Virus record (IMG/VR): IMGVR_UViG_3300010396_000045
Location: 1-64,000 of that record
From: a virus
DNA length: 64,000 bases
Direction: 5' to 3' (one strand)
Positions 1-8,871 of this stretch are shown piece by piece (position 1 is the first letter of the stretch; every line of letters starts with the position of its first letter). Under the pieces are notes generated by a model that was given only the letters and a program-made list of their open reading frames with translations, was not told the DNA's origin and made no database searches. Position numbers and translations under genes: made by a program.

Positions 1-1
1 G

Positions 2-283
2 GTACAAACGCAGGTCTCCCCCATAATAGCGCAAGCCTCTCAGCCTGCGCTCTCACTGCCGAATCTTACGGACCCATCAGACCTTGCAGCCGAGATCGCC
101 GCTACGCAGCAGCAGATTCAGCAGACCGAAAACGCGCTGGCATCGCTGCCTGCCGTAATAACGCAGTCCCGGTCTCAGGCGACGACATCAGCTCAGGAGC
201 TAACTGCACCCCAGCAATCGCCTCCCGCGCCAACAAGCAATAAGCGCCACGAGGACGATGACAACGACGCTGATGACCAATGA
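2..283 (+). CDS. 3' end of an unidentified gene, probably of the transfer operon (partial)
   Basis: The reading frame is open from the window edge to a TGA at 281-283, which overlaps the ATG of the coupling-protein gene (ATGA). About 93 residues are visible: Gln-, Ala- and Ser-rich, hydrophilic, ending in an Asp-rich acidic tail (DDDNDADDQ). No domain is recognisable. The translational coupling to a VirD4-type gene suggests a type IV secretion or mating-pair component such as the hydrophilic C-terminus of a VirB6/TrbL-like protein. That is inference from position only. Confidence 0.6.
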   Translation, partial: VQTQVSPIIAQASQPALSLPNLTDPSDLAAEIAATQQQIQQTENALASLPAVITQSRSQATTSAQELTAPQQSPPAPTSNKRHEDDDNDADDQ

Positions 284-2067
284 AGATAGCCTGTCTGATC
301 GGAGTTACAGCCTACGCCTGGGTCGCAGCATCCAGCGCATTGCTGCTCCTCCTCCTGGGGCATCTCGAGGCGTTTACCTTCCCTTACGCCCAGTGGTTCT
401 GGCTGGCACCATACTACGCTGAGCTAGGACATTGGGGATCAGCGTTCGTCATCGGTTCCGGCCTAGCCCCAGCCATCGTCCCTATTATCCCACTAGCGGG
501 TAGCGCCAATAGGCAACCGAAGCAGCGAATGCTGACGAATCGTTGGCTGCAACCGACAAAGCGACCACAGATAGAACGAGGCGTGACGGACAATCACGGT
601 CACGCCGCCGAAATGGACGACAAGGAAGCGCTACAGAAGTTCCACTCTACGCCTCATCCGGAATACGGAGGAAAGGTAATCGGACGGCTCCCAAGCGACG
701 GCACGACGCTATACGACTGGATGGACACCGGACATACCGGCATGACGCTGGAGTTCAGCGGCAGCGGTACCGGGAAGACCTCCGCTCTGATTACCCAAAT
801 ATGTCGCTTTGAGGGTCCGAAGGTAATTAGTGACCCGTCAGGCGAGATAGCCTCAATGGTCTGGCGCAGACAGGTCGAATATGAGGGCGAGGAGAACGTC
901 CATATCGTCTCCCCCGATCCGGAGCCAAAGGACCAATACGGACACCCTGAGCCTTGGGCGCATCTAGTGCGACGCTACAACCCCATAAGCTGGATAGACC
1001 CGTCAAAGCGTATGGCAACGACAGCGGTAAGAGCCATCGCACGCTCATTCTTCGAGGAAGAGGCGGAAAGCTCCAAGGGGGGCGATAACGAATATTTCCG
1101 CAAAGCCGCACGCTCCCTAATAACGGCCATCCTAGGCGACATTATATGGAACAACGATCCTAATGCGCCACCAAAGAACCTGACCGAGATGCGGGTGATC
1201 TTGTCGCTCGGGCCAGACGCATTGCAGGACCACCTAGAGCGTCTCCGCACATCGTCCCCCTGCCACACGACACGTCTGGTAATCGGCCCAATGCTCAACT
1301 CCCTCCGAGAGTCCGGCAAAACGTTCTCCTCAGTCTGGGACGAAGCTAACCAGGCGACGATGTGGCTAACGGATCCGGACCTCGCAGCGATGGTATCCGG
1401 CAGCGACTTCGATGCGCACGCCATATGCGAGCCGACGCCAAAGTCCATAATCTTCCACCTCCCGCTGGACCTACAGCAGAGCGACCCAGCCGTAGCGCGC
1501 GTGCTCTTTGGCTCGTTCGTCTCGGCCAAGATTGCGAGCAAGACTACGAACTGGGCGCTGTTCCTACCAGACGAGCCGTGGGCCTTCGGACGGGCGAAAT
1601 GGATGGAGACCGGCATTGCCGCCGGACGCAAGCATGGCGTGGCCATGCACTTCCCTTGGCTAGACGTAGGCACGCTAGAGCGCATATGGGGCGGCTCCGC
1701 TGCGCGTAGCTTCTGGTTCTCGAGCGCTCGCGCTGTGATATTCTCGAGGGTGAATGACCCTAAGGTAGCTCGCGAAATATCGGACGTCTGTGGAACCTAC
1801 GGTGTACTAGCCCGTAGCGAGGGAACCAACAAAGGGGTCCAGGGCGGCACAGGGTTCGGACGCGTCTCTCGAGGAAGCAACGTCAGCATCCACGAGATTA
1901 AGCGTCACGTCCGTATGCCGCATGAACTGGTCCAAGACCCTGAGCGCGACGACCAGCTTGCAATTGGCTTCGGCAAGCCTCTGCCGCTGAAGCGCGCAGT
2001 CTGGATGGGCTATCCAGACCTACGACGCGAGATCGAACCAAGCCCGTATGACAGGAGAGTAGCATGA
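280..2067 (+). CDS. virD4: VirD4/TraG-type conjugative coupling protein (T4CP)
   Basis: This 595-residue ATPase would link the relaxase-DNA complex to a type IV secretion channel at the inner membrane. Two N-terminal hydrophobic segments (about residues 5-27 and 52-75) anchor it. A Walker A motif, GSGTGKTS, lies at about 161-168, followed by KVISDPSGE, the counterpart of the VirD4 'DPKGE' block. The Walker B stretch ALFLPDE (about 426-432) is followed by AAGRKHGVAM, matching the family's ALALGRGYGV region. It overlaps its neighbours by 4 bases on both sides, so it sits in an operon. A matching MobF relaxase lies 1.7 kb away. The family assignment is confident; the specific T4SS type is not determined. 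Confidence 0.9.
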   Translation: MKIACLIGVTAYAWVAASSALLLLLLGHLEAFTFPYAQWFWLAPYYAELGHWGSAFVIGSGLAPAIVPIIPLAGSANRQPKQRMLTNRWLQPTKRPQIERGVTDNHGHAAEMDDKEALQKFHSTPHPEYGGKVIGRLPSDGTTLYDWMDTGHTGMTLEFSGSGTGKTSALITQICRFEGPKVISDPSGEIASMVWRRQVEYEGEENVHIVSPDPEPKDQYGHPEPWAHLVRRYNPISWIDPSKRMATTAVRAIARSFFEEEAESSKGGDNEYFRKAARSLITAILGDIIWNNDPNAPPKNLTEMRVILSLGPDALQDHLERLRTSSPCHTTRLVIGPMLNSLRESGKTFSSVWDEANQATMWLTDPDLAAMVSGSDFDAHAICEPTPKSIIFHLPLDLQQSDPAVARVLFGSFVSAKIASKTTNWALFLPDEPWAFGRAKWMETGIAAGRKHGVAMHFPWLDVGTLERIWGGSAARSFWFSSARAVIFSRVNDPKVAREISDVCGTYGVLARSEGTNKGVQGGTGFGRVSRGSNVSIHEIKRHVRMPHELVQDPERDDQLAIGFGKPLPLKRAVWMGYPDLRREIEPSPYDRRVA

Positions 2068-2606
2068 GTATCGCAAGTTGGATCTACGACCATGCACCAG
2101 AACGCGTCCGAGACTGGATGGAACAGCGCGCGCAAGATAGGGAGGCCAGCGAGCAGTACGAAGCTTATCTGGATCGTCAGGGGCCATCAATTGATCAGGA
2201 GGCCGCCTCCGTCTTCGGCGACAGGCGAAAATACAATATCGAGCACGGAATACCGCTTACTCCATCGCAGCAAGAAGAGCAGCGCAAGGTAGATCGGATC
2301 TTCGAGCGAGAAGGTGATGACCGCGATTACGCAGCCCTCAGCCAACAGAGAACACCCAAAGAAACTAGAGCGGCTGAATGGGCGGAAGCAGATGAATATC
2401 ATGACCCAGACCGCCTAGTAGCAGACTGGTTAAAGCCTGCTGCTGAGCGAGTGGAGCTAGGGATTGAGACGCCACGTCCAGACCTCAGCCAGCAACAGCA
2501 GCAGACGCGAGACTACGTCAAGGAAATGGTCGATCGGCTGGAGGAAATAGAGCGAGAGCATCCGAAAGAGCGCAGGCAGGAGCGGGGGGAGGAGAGAGAG
2601 CGATGA
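2064..2606 (+). CDS. Hydrophilic charged protein downstream of the coupling protein
   Basis: A 180-residue protein whose ATG overlaps the coupling-protein stop codon (ATGA), so it is translationally coupled. It is very rich in Glu, Arg and Gln, with no membrane segment or signal peptide. The C-terminal third (KEMVDRLEEIEREHPKERRQ) is predicted helical or coiled-coil by eye. I do not recognise the family. Its place in the operon suggests an accessory role in DNA transfer. Confidence 0.75.
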   Translation: MSIASWIYDHAPERVRDWMEQRAQDREASEQYEAYLDRQGPSIDQEAASVFGDRRKYNIEHGIPLTPSQQEEQRKVDRIFEREGDDRDYAALSQQRTPKETRAAEWAEADEYHDPDRLVADWLKPAAERVELGIETPRPDLSQQQQQTRDYVKEMVDRLEEIEREHPKERRQERGEERER

Positions 2607-2746
2607 GCAGGGGGATAGCTGCCGTCCAGAGAGGGCGGATTCAATCTAATCCGGGAGTGACGGCCAGCGGTTCTTCTTGGACTATAGGGAATGTGGAAGC
2701 GCCGTCCTATATGCGGGCGAAAGAGATAAGCCCCCACAGACCGTAA
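2603..2746 (+). CDS. Small hypothetical protein, 47 residues
   Basis: Its ATG overlaps the stop of the preceding gene (ATGA), the same coupling used twice upstream, and an A/G-rich stretch (GGGGAGGAGAGAG) lies just before it. The product begins MSRGIAAVQRGRIQSNPGV and has no recognisable domain. It is supported only by coupling and ribosome-binding context, so it could be a chance ORF. Confidence 0.4.
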   Translation: MSRGIAAVQRGRIQSNPGVTASGSSWTIGNVEAPSYMRAKEISPHRP

Positions 2747-2836
2747 TTCTCGATCTTGCAGTAAGCGTCCAGGACAAGCTGGAAGTAGCTAAACAGTGGG
2801 CGCTCGCATATCCGGAGCGGCCACCTGAGATATGAC

Positions 2837-3247
2837 CTACTGCTGGGAAACGACTGGCGCTGACACGGCGGGCGCCAGCGTAATCCTCTCGTCAGGCGGA
2901 TATGCAAAATTGGCCCCGCTCGCCGCGTCGACCACCACCCCAATCAACCCGCCAGCCACGATGTTCCCAAAGGTCGTCCCCTGGAACTTCGGAGACTCAG
3001 TCACATTGGCTGCCTGATACCCCGCATGTTCACAGTGGATCGCTAAATCATCCTTGCTCTTGTCCAGATGCAGACTCCCCGGCGTCGGATTTACCTGGCC
3101 GACCCGAGCCCCATGTCGGTTCACGACACAGTCAGCCCCAGGAGGGTCCGTCGAGATCGTAATCGACTGACTGGTGCCCTCGAAGATCGTCGCGCACCCA
3201 GGCAGAAACAGGACCGCGCACAAGGCGCCCAAGAGTGACTTTCCCAT
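2837..3247 (-). CDS. Lipoprotein of the PEGA-like / glycine-zipper-tail type
   Basis: 136 residues. An N-terminal signal peptide ends in the lipobox LPGC, followed by ATIFEGTSQSITISTDPPGA, a pattern common in small lipoproteins with a PEGA-like beta domain. Near the C-terminus, GNIVAGGLIGVVVDAASGA resembles the hydrophobic Gly-rich segment of these lipoproteins. It is convergent with the transfer operon and probably a host-surface or entry-exclusion type gene, though the sequence does not show which. A minus-strand copy of a recurrent promoter-associated motif lies at 3313-3326, upstream of its start. Confidence 0.8.
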   Translation of the reverse strand: MGKSLLGALCAVLFLPGCATIFEGTSQSITISTDPPGADCVVNRHGARVGQVNPTPGSLHLDKSKDDLAIHCEHAGYQAANVTESPKFQGTTFGNIVAGGLIGVVVDAASGANFAYPPDERITLAPAVSAPVVSQQ

Positions 3248-3413
3248 GGGACGCCCATACCGCCCCGAGAGTTACGGCGCGGTAACAGGACCCAATCAGT
3301 AGGAACTGACCGCTATACATTCTGCATACCTCTAGGCTGTAGTGAGCGGGCCGGATCGGTGTTCGACGCACAGAGACCGGCCCTAACCATGACGAACGAA
3401 TGGACCGCTCATT

Positions 3414-3665
3414 ATGGCCTCGAAGACAGTTATAGGTATTTACCCCACTGGACACGAGCCTCTGGAACTGTGTTCTTCTGATCCCCATCGGCTGATAGCG
3501 CGCCCCGAGGACGAGTTGCAGGAGATTCGAGCAGAGCTTGTGGCTGTACGCCGGCTTTTGCTGCGGATTGTGCCCAAAAGCCATGATCCAGCGTCCGACC
3601 ACATAGAGCTTGATAATTTTGATTATCACGCTGCAACTCGGGACTTCGTAAACGCGGCTATCTGA
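3414..3665 (+). CDS. Hypothetical protein with a coiled-coil centre
   Basis: 83 residues with a heptad-like stretch EDELQEIRAELVAVRRLLLRI in the middle. It is the only open frame on the strand that would leave this 490-base gap between two minus-strand genes non-empty. No clear Shine-Dalgarno sequence precedes the ATG. Longer minus-strand frames here look non-coding (Arg/Ser-rich, no start context). Kept as a possible gene. Confidence 0.4.
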   Translation: MASKTVIGIYPTGHEPLELCSSDPHRLIARPEDELQEIRAELVAVRRLLLRIVPKSHDPASDHIELDNFDYHAATRDFVNAAI

Positions 3666-3739
3666 AATCCACCTAGTTACGAACCTAACGCCCGCCGATA
3701 TGCGCGTTGCAGCCTTGAGCGCTCAGTGATTACAACGCA

Positions 3740-6700
3740 CTAGCGCTCGTGGCCCTTATCGCGATCCTGCTCAGGTTCCGGCTGTTCCTGCCTGTCCAGC
3801 GCCGCTTCCGCCCGCTCGATAGCCGCCGCCACGTCATCGGACGCCTTGTCATGCAGCGCTTCGTGGTCAAACCGTGGATCGATGCCATGCAGGATATGGT
3901 GATGGTCAAGCGGCGGAGCGGAAGCCCGCGCCTCCTCAAGCCTCTGGAGATAGGCGAGCTGGATCATGTCCTCGTACATCCCCTCGTAGCCCTCACCCGA
4001 AACCAACTTCGTTGCCCACTGGTCTAAGCGCTTGTCTCCTTCCCGATGGGCGACCTCCGATACGGCCTCCTGCTGGCTCCTAGTGGCCTCTACAACGGCC
4101 TGGACGATAGGAGCCGCCTGACGCTCCTCGACCTTCCTGGGGCGGCGTAGGCGCTTCGTGGGCCTATCCCAGACCGCTTCCTTCGCAGCTATCGTCCCTC
4201 GCCGCAGACCATTCGCCATCCGAGCGAAGTCCACCCCGAGCTGCTTGACCTCCTGGCGGGCCAGATTCCGCGCCATATTGGCGATGACAAACTGCTCTAC
4301 TTTCGCTCTGGCCGTAATCTGGTTCCGAGCGTCTCCCAACGGCCTCCGGTCCTTGATTTCCTGAAGCTCAGCGCCCTGGCTGGTGACTATCCACGACCGC
4401 ACGCGATGCCTGGACGCGGCTACATAGCCCTTGAGGGCGTTCACCGCCTGGGAGCCGGACGGATACAGCGCCAAATGCTCAGTGACCGTATCACCCTGCC
4501 TAGCGTCGATCGTCATAGCGTCCCCATAGGTCAGTCGGATCCGGTCGCCTGTTGCGTCTGGCTTCTTGAACTGCTCCCAAGGAACAGAAGCGACATGCCC
4601 CTTGGCGGTAAGTAGGACTAGGCCGGTCTCCTGAATCGAAATTATCTCTGCTACCGAGCCATTGTCGCCAACGCGCCCGGGCCGTCGCGCGCCCGAGTAT
4701 GTGCCATAGACCCGGTTGAACATCCTCACCCGGTCACCAATGGCAATGGGCAAATCATATTCGGCGCCGTGCTGGTCGACGGCAGGCAGGGTCCTAGCGT
4801 CTCCGCGCACCTCTCCCCTCGCCTGCCTGCGTTCCCTAATCGCCGCGCCAACTGCTAGAACGTCAGCGTTGGTCGGCACACTGATCCCGAACCGATAACG
4901 CGGGTCGTCCTTATTTTCCCTGGTCCGCTCGTCCCATAGGTCAACAGCCTGCTTGATCGCGTCCTTGTAGTCGCCTGGCACAATCAGCAGTGTTCCATCG
5001 CCACGCTTCTGCTCGAGAGCCTCGGCAACCGTGTCCTCGTTGCCTGATCTGAATTTCAGTGTCAGCTCAGCTTCGTGCTTCCCTTGTCGGACTGTCTCCA
5101 GAAGTTCCGGAAGGTTCTGCCCCATCACATGCTCAAACAGTCGTATCGTATTGCCGGCCTGGATTGGGTTTGTCTGAAGAGAGTCGCCTAACCCCACAAG
5201 CTGGAAGCCGTGTTGCTTCTGAAGGTGGGCAATATCAAGCATCATGCCCGTACCGACCTGGGACATCTCATCAAAAATTACGACCGTGCGAGCATCCGGC
5301 GTAATATGCCCCTTGCGGACGCCAGAAATAAACGCCTGCGCGGCATATGTTTTCTGGATACCGGCATCCTCTAGCGCATGCGCCTGACGCCACGGAACGG
5401 TTATCCCGATGGTCGTGCGCTGATCCTTATGCCAAGCATCGACAAGCGGAGAAAGTAGAGTCGTTTTCCCTACTCCTGCTGCGCCAATTCCAACCGATGC
5501 GCGCCCGCTTGTCCCGAGAAGGAGAGCCATTCGCTCCTGAGCAGGCGAAAGCTCTATGCCAGTTTCACGTGCAACAAACGCTATAGAATTCCGGATCGTA
5601 TATTCGCTAAGAACAGAACTCTTATCCTGCGCGGCCTCTTGCAGGAGGCCGATAGCCTCACGCTCCCGAGCAAGGTGCTTCTCTGTCGTAAAGCGATGGA
5701 ATAGCTGGTCCTGCCCTTCAGTCTTGGTCTTCCCCCAGATCAGAGTCGTAGTCTCTCCACCCTGCTCTACTCCCTCAGTCCGATACGCCTGCGTGATCGC
5801 AAGAATATCGCGCTCCGGATCTTTGGGATTTATGCCGTGGTCAATGAGACCTTCAGCAGCAGCAATCTGCGCAACCTGTCCGTCAAAAACCGAGAGCCTA
5901 TCAAGGGATTCCGCGAGTCTCGGCAAAGACGCCTCATAGCCAGCCTTAATGCGATGCCGCCAACTTGCGAGGAACCGTTCACGCCCAGGCCTTAGAACGC
6001 TGCGGTGTTTATATCCGGCGTCCTCTGCTTGCTTTTTCCAGCTCTCTACATCAGCCTTCTGATCGTCAGGCTTGGACATTCTGCGAATTTCAATAGCTCG
6101 ATCAAGCAGAGTGACCTTGGCCTTTGGAGAGAGCGTATCCCAGTCCATTCCAATACGCTCGGCATATTTCTTCGCCGCCTCGTTGCCATTAACCGTGGCT
6201 TTGGAAAATAGCTCAACTGCCCATCGCGGAACGCTGTGGATTTCAGACATTCCCGTCCGCTTATCAAGGCCGGCTTCGACGCCATGTTCCCGTAGCTTCT
6301 GAGCAAGAAGAGCCTGATAAACCTTCCCTATCTTTTTAACTTGTCCGTTCAGGCGCTTCGTATCAATCGCGCCGACATGCTCTACTTGCCCATCCTTGAA
6401 CACCGCGACGACGTTCGGCGATACAACATGCGTATGGATCTGCATGTCCCCATCAAGGCTAGATTCCTTGAGGATAGTATCATTGCCTGAAGCTATCTGA
6501 GCGACTGGTCGAGCAGTGTAGTCCTCGAACTTCCACCAGAACATATGCCCTTTGTCGGCACCCTTACGACCAGCTTGTCCGCGCCGCGCCCAGCCTATAC
6601 GGCTCTCCAGGTAGGGCAATGCATGGTCAACCGCCCAACGGTGAGCGCCGAGGATTTTGTCCTTCTCCTCCTGGGTCTCAGCTAGAGCCCAAGCAATCGA

Positions 6701-7042
6701 GACCGACTTCGGAGCACTGAGCGTGAAGTCGTAATAGGTTATCTTCCCCTTGTTCTCGGTGCCCCTCTGGTACTGCTTGCCCGGTATCCGGTCACCATCC
6801 GTCCGCCAGCCAGCAATGACGTTCGCTAGCTCGCGTGTAGTCACAGGACGGTCGGTATCGGCGCCTAGCAACTCTCCCATCTCGGGATCCTGCTTGGCTG
6901 CTCCGGGTATATTCGCGCCGTAGTATCCGGCCGCCCGATCAGATAGCGCGATCTCCTCGTCCATGCCCTGGCGCGTGTAGTACTTCGCCATCTCCGACGC
7001 GGCGAAGCCGGACTCCGGAGCCCCCGCAGCAAAGGTCAGCAT
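3740..7042 (-). CDS. traA: MobF-family conjugative relaxase-helicase (TrwC/TraI-like)
   Basis: 1100 residues, the usual size for MobF relaxases. The N-terminus carries the catalytic Tyr pair (KYYTRQ, Tyr21-22), the block DFTLSAPKSVS (about 105-115) and the metal-binding signature QIHTHVVSPN (201-210; His203 and His205), all matching TrwC. The C-terminal half is a RecD/TraI-like helicase with Walker A GAAGVGKTT (520-528) and Walker B VVIFDE (587-592). It would nick oriT, attach covalently to the 5' end and unwind the transferred strand. It is transcribed away from the candidate oriT, with a small accessory gene 3 bases upstream. The acidic, Glu-rich C-terminus is variable in the family. traA is the rhizobial-style name; trwC would serve equally. 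Confidence 0.95.
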   Translation of the reverse strand: MLTFAAGAPESGFAASEMAKYYTRQGMDEEIALSDRAAGYYGANIPGAAKQDPEMGELLGADTDRPVTTRELANVIAGWRTDGDRIPGKQYQRGTENKGKITYYDFTLSAPKSVSIAWALAETQEEKDKILGAHRWAVDHALPYLESRIGWARRGQAGRKGADKGHMFWWKFEDYTARPVAQIASGNDTILKESSLDGDMQIHTHVVSPNVVAVFKDGQVEHVGAIDTKRLNGQVKKIGKVYQALLAQKLREHGVEAGLDKRTGMSEIHSVPRWAVELFSKATVNGNEAAKKYAERIGMDWDTLSPKAKVTLLDRAIEIRRMSKPDDQKADVESWKKQAEDAGYKHRSVLRPGRERFLASWRHRIKAGYEASLPRLAESLDRLSVFDGQVAQIAAAEGLIDHGINPKDPERDILAITQAYRTEGVEQGGETTTLIWGKTKTEGQDQLFHRFTTEKHLAREREAIGLLQEAAQDKSSVLSEYTIRNSIAFVARETGIELSPAQERMALLLGTSGRASVGIGAAGVGKTTLLSPLVDAWHKDQRTTIGITVPWRQAHALEDAGIQKTYAAQAFISGVRKGHITPDARTVVIFDEMSQVGTGMMLDIAHLQKQHGFQLVGLGDSLQTNPIQAGNTIRLFEHVMGQNLPELLETVRQGKHEAELTLKFRSGNEDTVAEALEQKRGDGTLLIVPGDYKDAIKQAVDLWDERTRENKDDPRYRFGISVPTNADVLAVGAAIRERRQARGEVRGDARTLPAVDQHGAEYDLPIAIGDRVRMFNRVYGTYSGARRPGRVGDNGSVAEIISIQETGLVLLTAKGHVASVPWEQFKKPDATGDRIRLTYGDAMTIDARQGDTVTEHLALYPSGSQAVNALKGYVAASRHRVRSWIVTSQGAELQEIKDRRPLGDARNQITARAKVEQFVIANMARNLARQEVKQLGVDFARMANGLRRGTIAAKEAVWDRPTKRLRRPRKVEERQAAPIVQAVVEATRSQQEAVSEVAHREGDKRLDQWATKLVSGEGYEGMYEDMIQLAYLQRLEEARASAPPLDHHHILHGIDPRFDHEALHDKASDDVAAAIERAEAALDRQEQPEPEQDRDKGHER

Positions 7043-7045
7043 AGC

Positions 7046-7318
7046 TTACCCAGGCCGGCGACGGAGTTCCGCTGTCAGTCCGTCGAGAGCCCGGGTCTGG
7101 CGGTCGATCGACGCGCGCATCTCCCGCAGCTCCTCGATCAGAGGACTAGGGCCGTCCTCGTCAGGATCCTCGCAGCAGGCCGCGTGGATGTCCTCCAGCA
7201 TCGGCGTATGGAGGTCCAGGCGTTCGATAATCGCTTCCGCGAGCTGCCCCAGCCCCTCGACGTCCAGGTCGGGCTCGCCGGCCATTGACCGTATAATTTC
7301 TCCAGTGGGTCTCGGCAT
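7046..7318 (-). CDS. Small relaxase-operon accessory protein
   Basis: 90 residues from the ATG at 7318, chosen because GGAGGT lies 8 bases upstream; a longer frame to 7417 lacks such a site. The protein is acidic, with a cysteine pair (AACCEDPDEDG) and a C-terminal coiled-coil-like stretch (EELREMRASIDRQTRALDGL). It stops 3 bases before the relaxase start, so the two are cotranscribed and probably coupled. A relaxosome accessory role is inferred from position; the family is not recognised. Confidence 0.75.
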   Translation of the reverse strand: MPRPTGEIIRSMAGEPDLDVEGLGQLAEAIIERLDLHTPMLEDIHAACCEDPDEDGPSPLIEELREMRASIDRQTRALDGLTAELRRRPG

Positions 7319-7381
7319 TGGACACCTCCGCAGTTGTCCGGAGCAGACTATTAAATCATTCCGCAGACAAACCACAAGGGC

Positions 7382-7447
7382 GCACCGATAGGTGCAATGG
7401 TCTGAGTGACAAATCACCGCTCGGGTGAGACTCGCCTTCTGTCACTC
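7382..7447. other. oriT: Candidate origin of transfer (oriT) with three inverted repeats
   Basis: This lies in the 230-base divergent region between the relaxase operon and the TraK/StbA-like operon, the usual place for oriT in MobF and IncP-type plasmids. It holds GCACC-gata-GGTGC (7382-7395). An 8-bp perfect inverted repeat, GAGTGACA (7404-7411) and TGTCACTC (7440-7447), encloses a second hairpin TCACC-gctcg-GGTGA (7414-7428). The nested structure is seen directly; oriT function and the nick site are inferred. The region must also hold two divergent promoters. Confidence 0.55.
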
Positions 7448-7548
7448 CTCCGCGCCCCATCCACGCGTGTTCTGGGAGCCACACCTCAGGTAGAAGTGCT
7501 CGCATTATGCTTGCCTAGCGCTCGGGCGGGGTGGTAAGGCGCGGGAAG

Positions 7549-7968
7549 ATGGCACCCAGGATCGACACGCTACAGGCGGCTGTGAGGAGGGCGGGGTTCG
7601 ATACCCGGCGCTCGGACTTATGGCGCTACATGCGGGAGAAGCGGTCGTGGTTCGCGCAGATGCGCAGTGAGGGGGCGACCTGGCCGGCGATAGGGGCGGC
7701 TGTGAGGGAGCTTGGGATAAAGGACCGGGACGGGAAGCTGCCAACCGATGAGACGGTGCGGCAGACCTGGGCCAAGATCGAAAAGGAGCCGAGGCGGGTG
7801 GTGCTCAGGAAAGCGCACCAACCTCGTCCAGCGCTTCCAGAGGAGGTGCCCGAAGTGACGCCTGAGCGAAGCGGAGGCGGCACGGTTGCGGATTTTTCGG
7901 CTGAGCCGGAGCAGCCGAGACGGAAATTCCGGCGCGGGGCGACATTCCGGGGAACGGAGGAGGAATAG
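7549..7968 (+). CDS. TraK/StbA-like DNA-binding protein of the transfer leader operon
   Basis: 139 residues from the ATG at 7549 (a GTG at 7531 is also in frame). The segment TWPAIGAAVRELGIKDRDGK followed by PTDETVRQTWAKI looks like a helix-turn-helix of the kind seen in StbA/TraK-type oriT-proximal proteins. The C-terminus is Pro- and Arg-rich. It is immediately followed, with no gap, by a ParA-like ATPase and a membrane protein. This is the gene order of stbABC (IncW) and traKLM (IncP). Likely role: binding the oriT region and repressing its own operon. Confidence 0.7.
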   Translation: MAPRIDTLQAAVRRAGFDTRRSDLWRYMREKRSWFAQMRSEGATWPAIGAAVRELGIKDRDGKLPTDETVRQTWAKIEKEPRRVVLRKAHQPRPALPEEVPEVTPERSGGGTVADFSAEPEQPRRKFRRGATFRGTEEE

Positions 7969-8871
7969 ATGGCAAAGCGTGATGAGGCTGTGTCGGAGGT
8001 CGTGCCTCTGCGGCGGGCGAGGCGGACACTGGAAGGCGTGCCCGAGGTCTCGTTCTCAGACGGTCGGCCGCAGGTACGCGCGGTAGAGCCGGAGCGGGTT
8101 GCTGCGGTTGATCTGTCCGACAAGCAGAAGGTCTGGCTGATGCTGGGCGACGGCGGGACCGGGAAGACGACTGAGGTCCGGTTCTTGGTGGGTAGGATGG
8201 TCGAGCAGGGACGGGGAGGGGCGCTGCTTGCTGCTCTGGATCCGGGACTGCGGAGCTTGGCTTCGTGGTTCAGCGGGGTCGAGGAGCCTCCTTCGTCCGA
8301 GGCGTCTCAGGCTGCCCGATGGCTGCGGGAGCTGTTCGAGGCGCTGATGGAGGAGCCTGGGCCTGCGGTGCTGGACTTTGGCGGTGGCGGTCATGTGGCG
8401 CTTAGCCGGGTCGTAGAGGCTTCTGAACCGGGTAGCGTGCACACGATGCTTGAGGGGAGGGGGCTTGGCCTTGTGGCCTGCTATACGCTGTCTCCGCGTA
8501 TCGATGACTTGGCGGTGTTGCAGCACTTCGAGGCGGCGAAGTTCCAGCCTGAGGCGACATTGCTGCTGCTGAATACGGGGAAGGCCGATCCTACGCAGGA
8601 TGCGGAGGAGGCGTTTGAAGCGGTTCGGCGTCACTCGGCTTATCGGCGGGCGGTCGACCGGGGAGCGGTGCCGGTGTGGATGCCGACGCTTGAGGCCGAC
8701 GTGATGCAGGAGATTGAGGCCAAGCGTCTGTCGTTCGTTATGGCGCGGGACGGTCAGATTCCGCCTCGTGCCGCGTTTCCTCCGGTTGGTGGGTTCAAGC
8801 GGTCGATGGTAACGCGCTGGCTGGCTCGGATGGAGGAAGCGCATCGTCCGGTGGCGACGTGGCTGCCCTGA
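7969..8871 (+). CDS. ParA/StbB/TraL-like P-loop ATPase
   Basis: 300 residues. A deviant Walker A, LGDGGTGKTTE, lies at about 57-67, followed by a strand ending ALLAALDPGLRSL and a beta strand AVLDFGGGGH in the Walker B position. Size and organisation match the ParA-like ATPases StbB and TraL, which act in plasmid positioning or transfer. It starts right after the DNA-binding gene and overlaps the following membrane-protein gene. Partner genes of a classical ParB or replication system are not seen in the window. Confidence 0.75.
   Translation: MAKRDEAVSEVVPLRRARRTLEGVPEVSFSDGRPQVRAVEPERVAAVDLSDKQKVWLMLGDGGTGKTTEVRFLVGRMVEQGRGGALLAALDPGLRSLASWFSGVEEPPSSEASQAARWLRELFEALMEEPGPAVLDFGGGGHVALSRVVEASEPGSVHTMLEGRGLGLVACYTLSPRIDDLAVLQHFEAAKFQPEATLLLLNTGKADPTQDAEEAFEAVRRHSAYRRAVDRGAVPVWMPTLEADVMQEIEAKRLSFVMARDGQIPPRAAFPPVGGFKRSMVTRWLARMEEAHRPVATWLP

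Noticed and set aside
975-1685. Minus-strand frame of 236 residues inside the coupling protein gene
   Set aside because: Arg/Ser-rich shadow of a clear VirD4 gene with no ribosome-binding site.
3132-3629. Minus-strand frame of 165 residues
   Set aside because: It overlaps the lipoprotein gene in another frame and lacks a start context.
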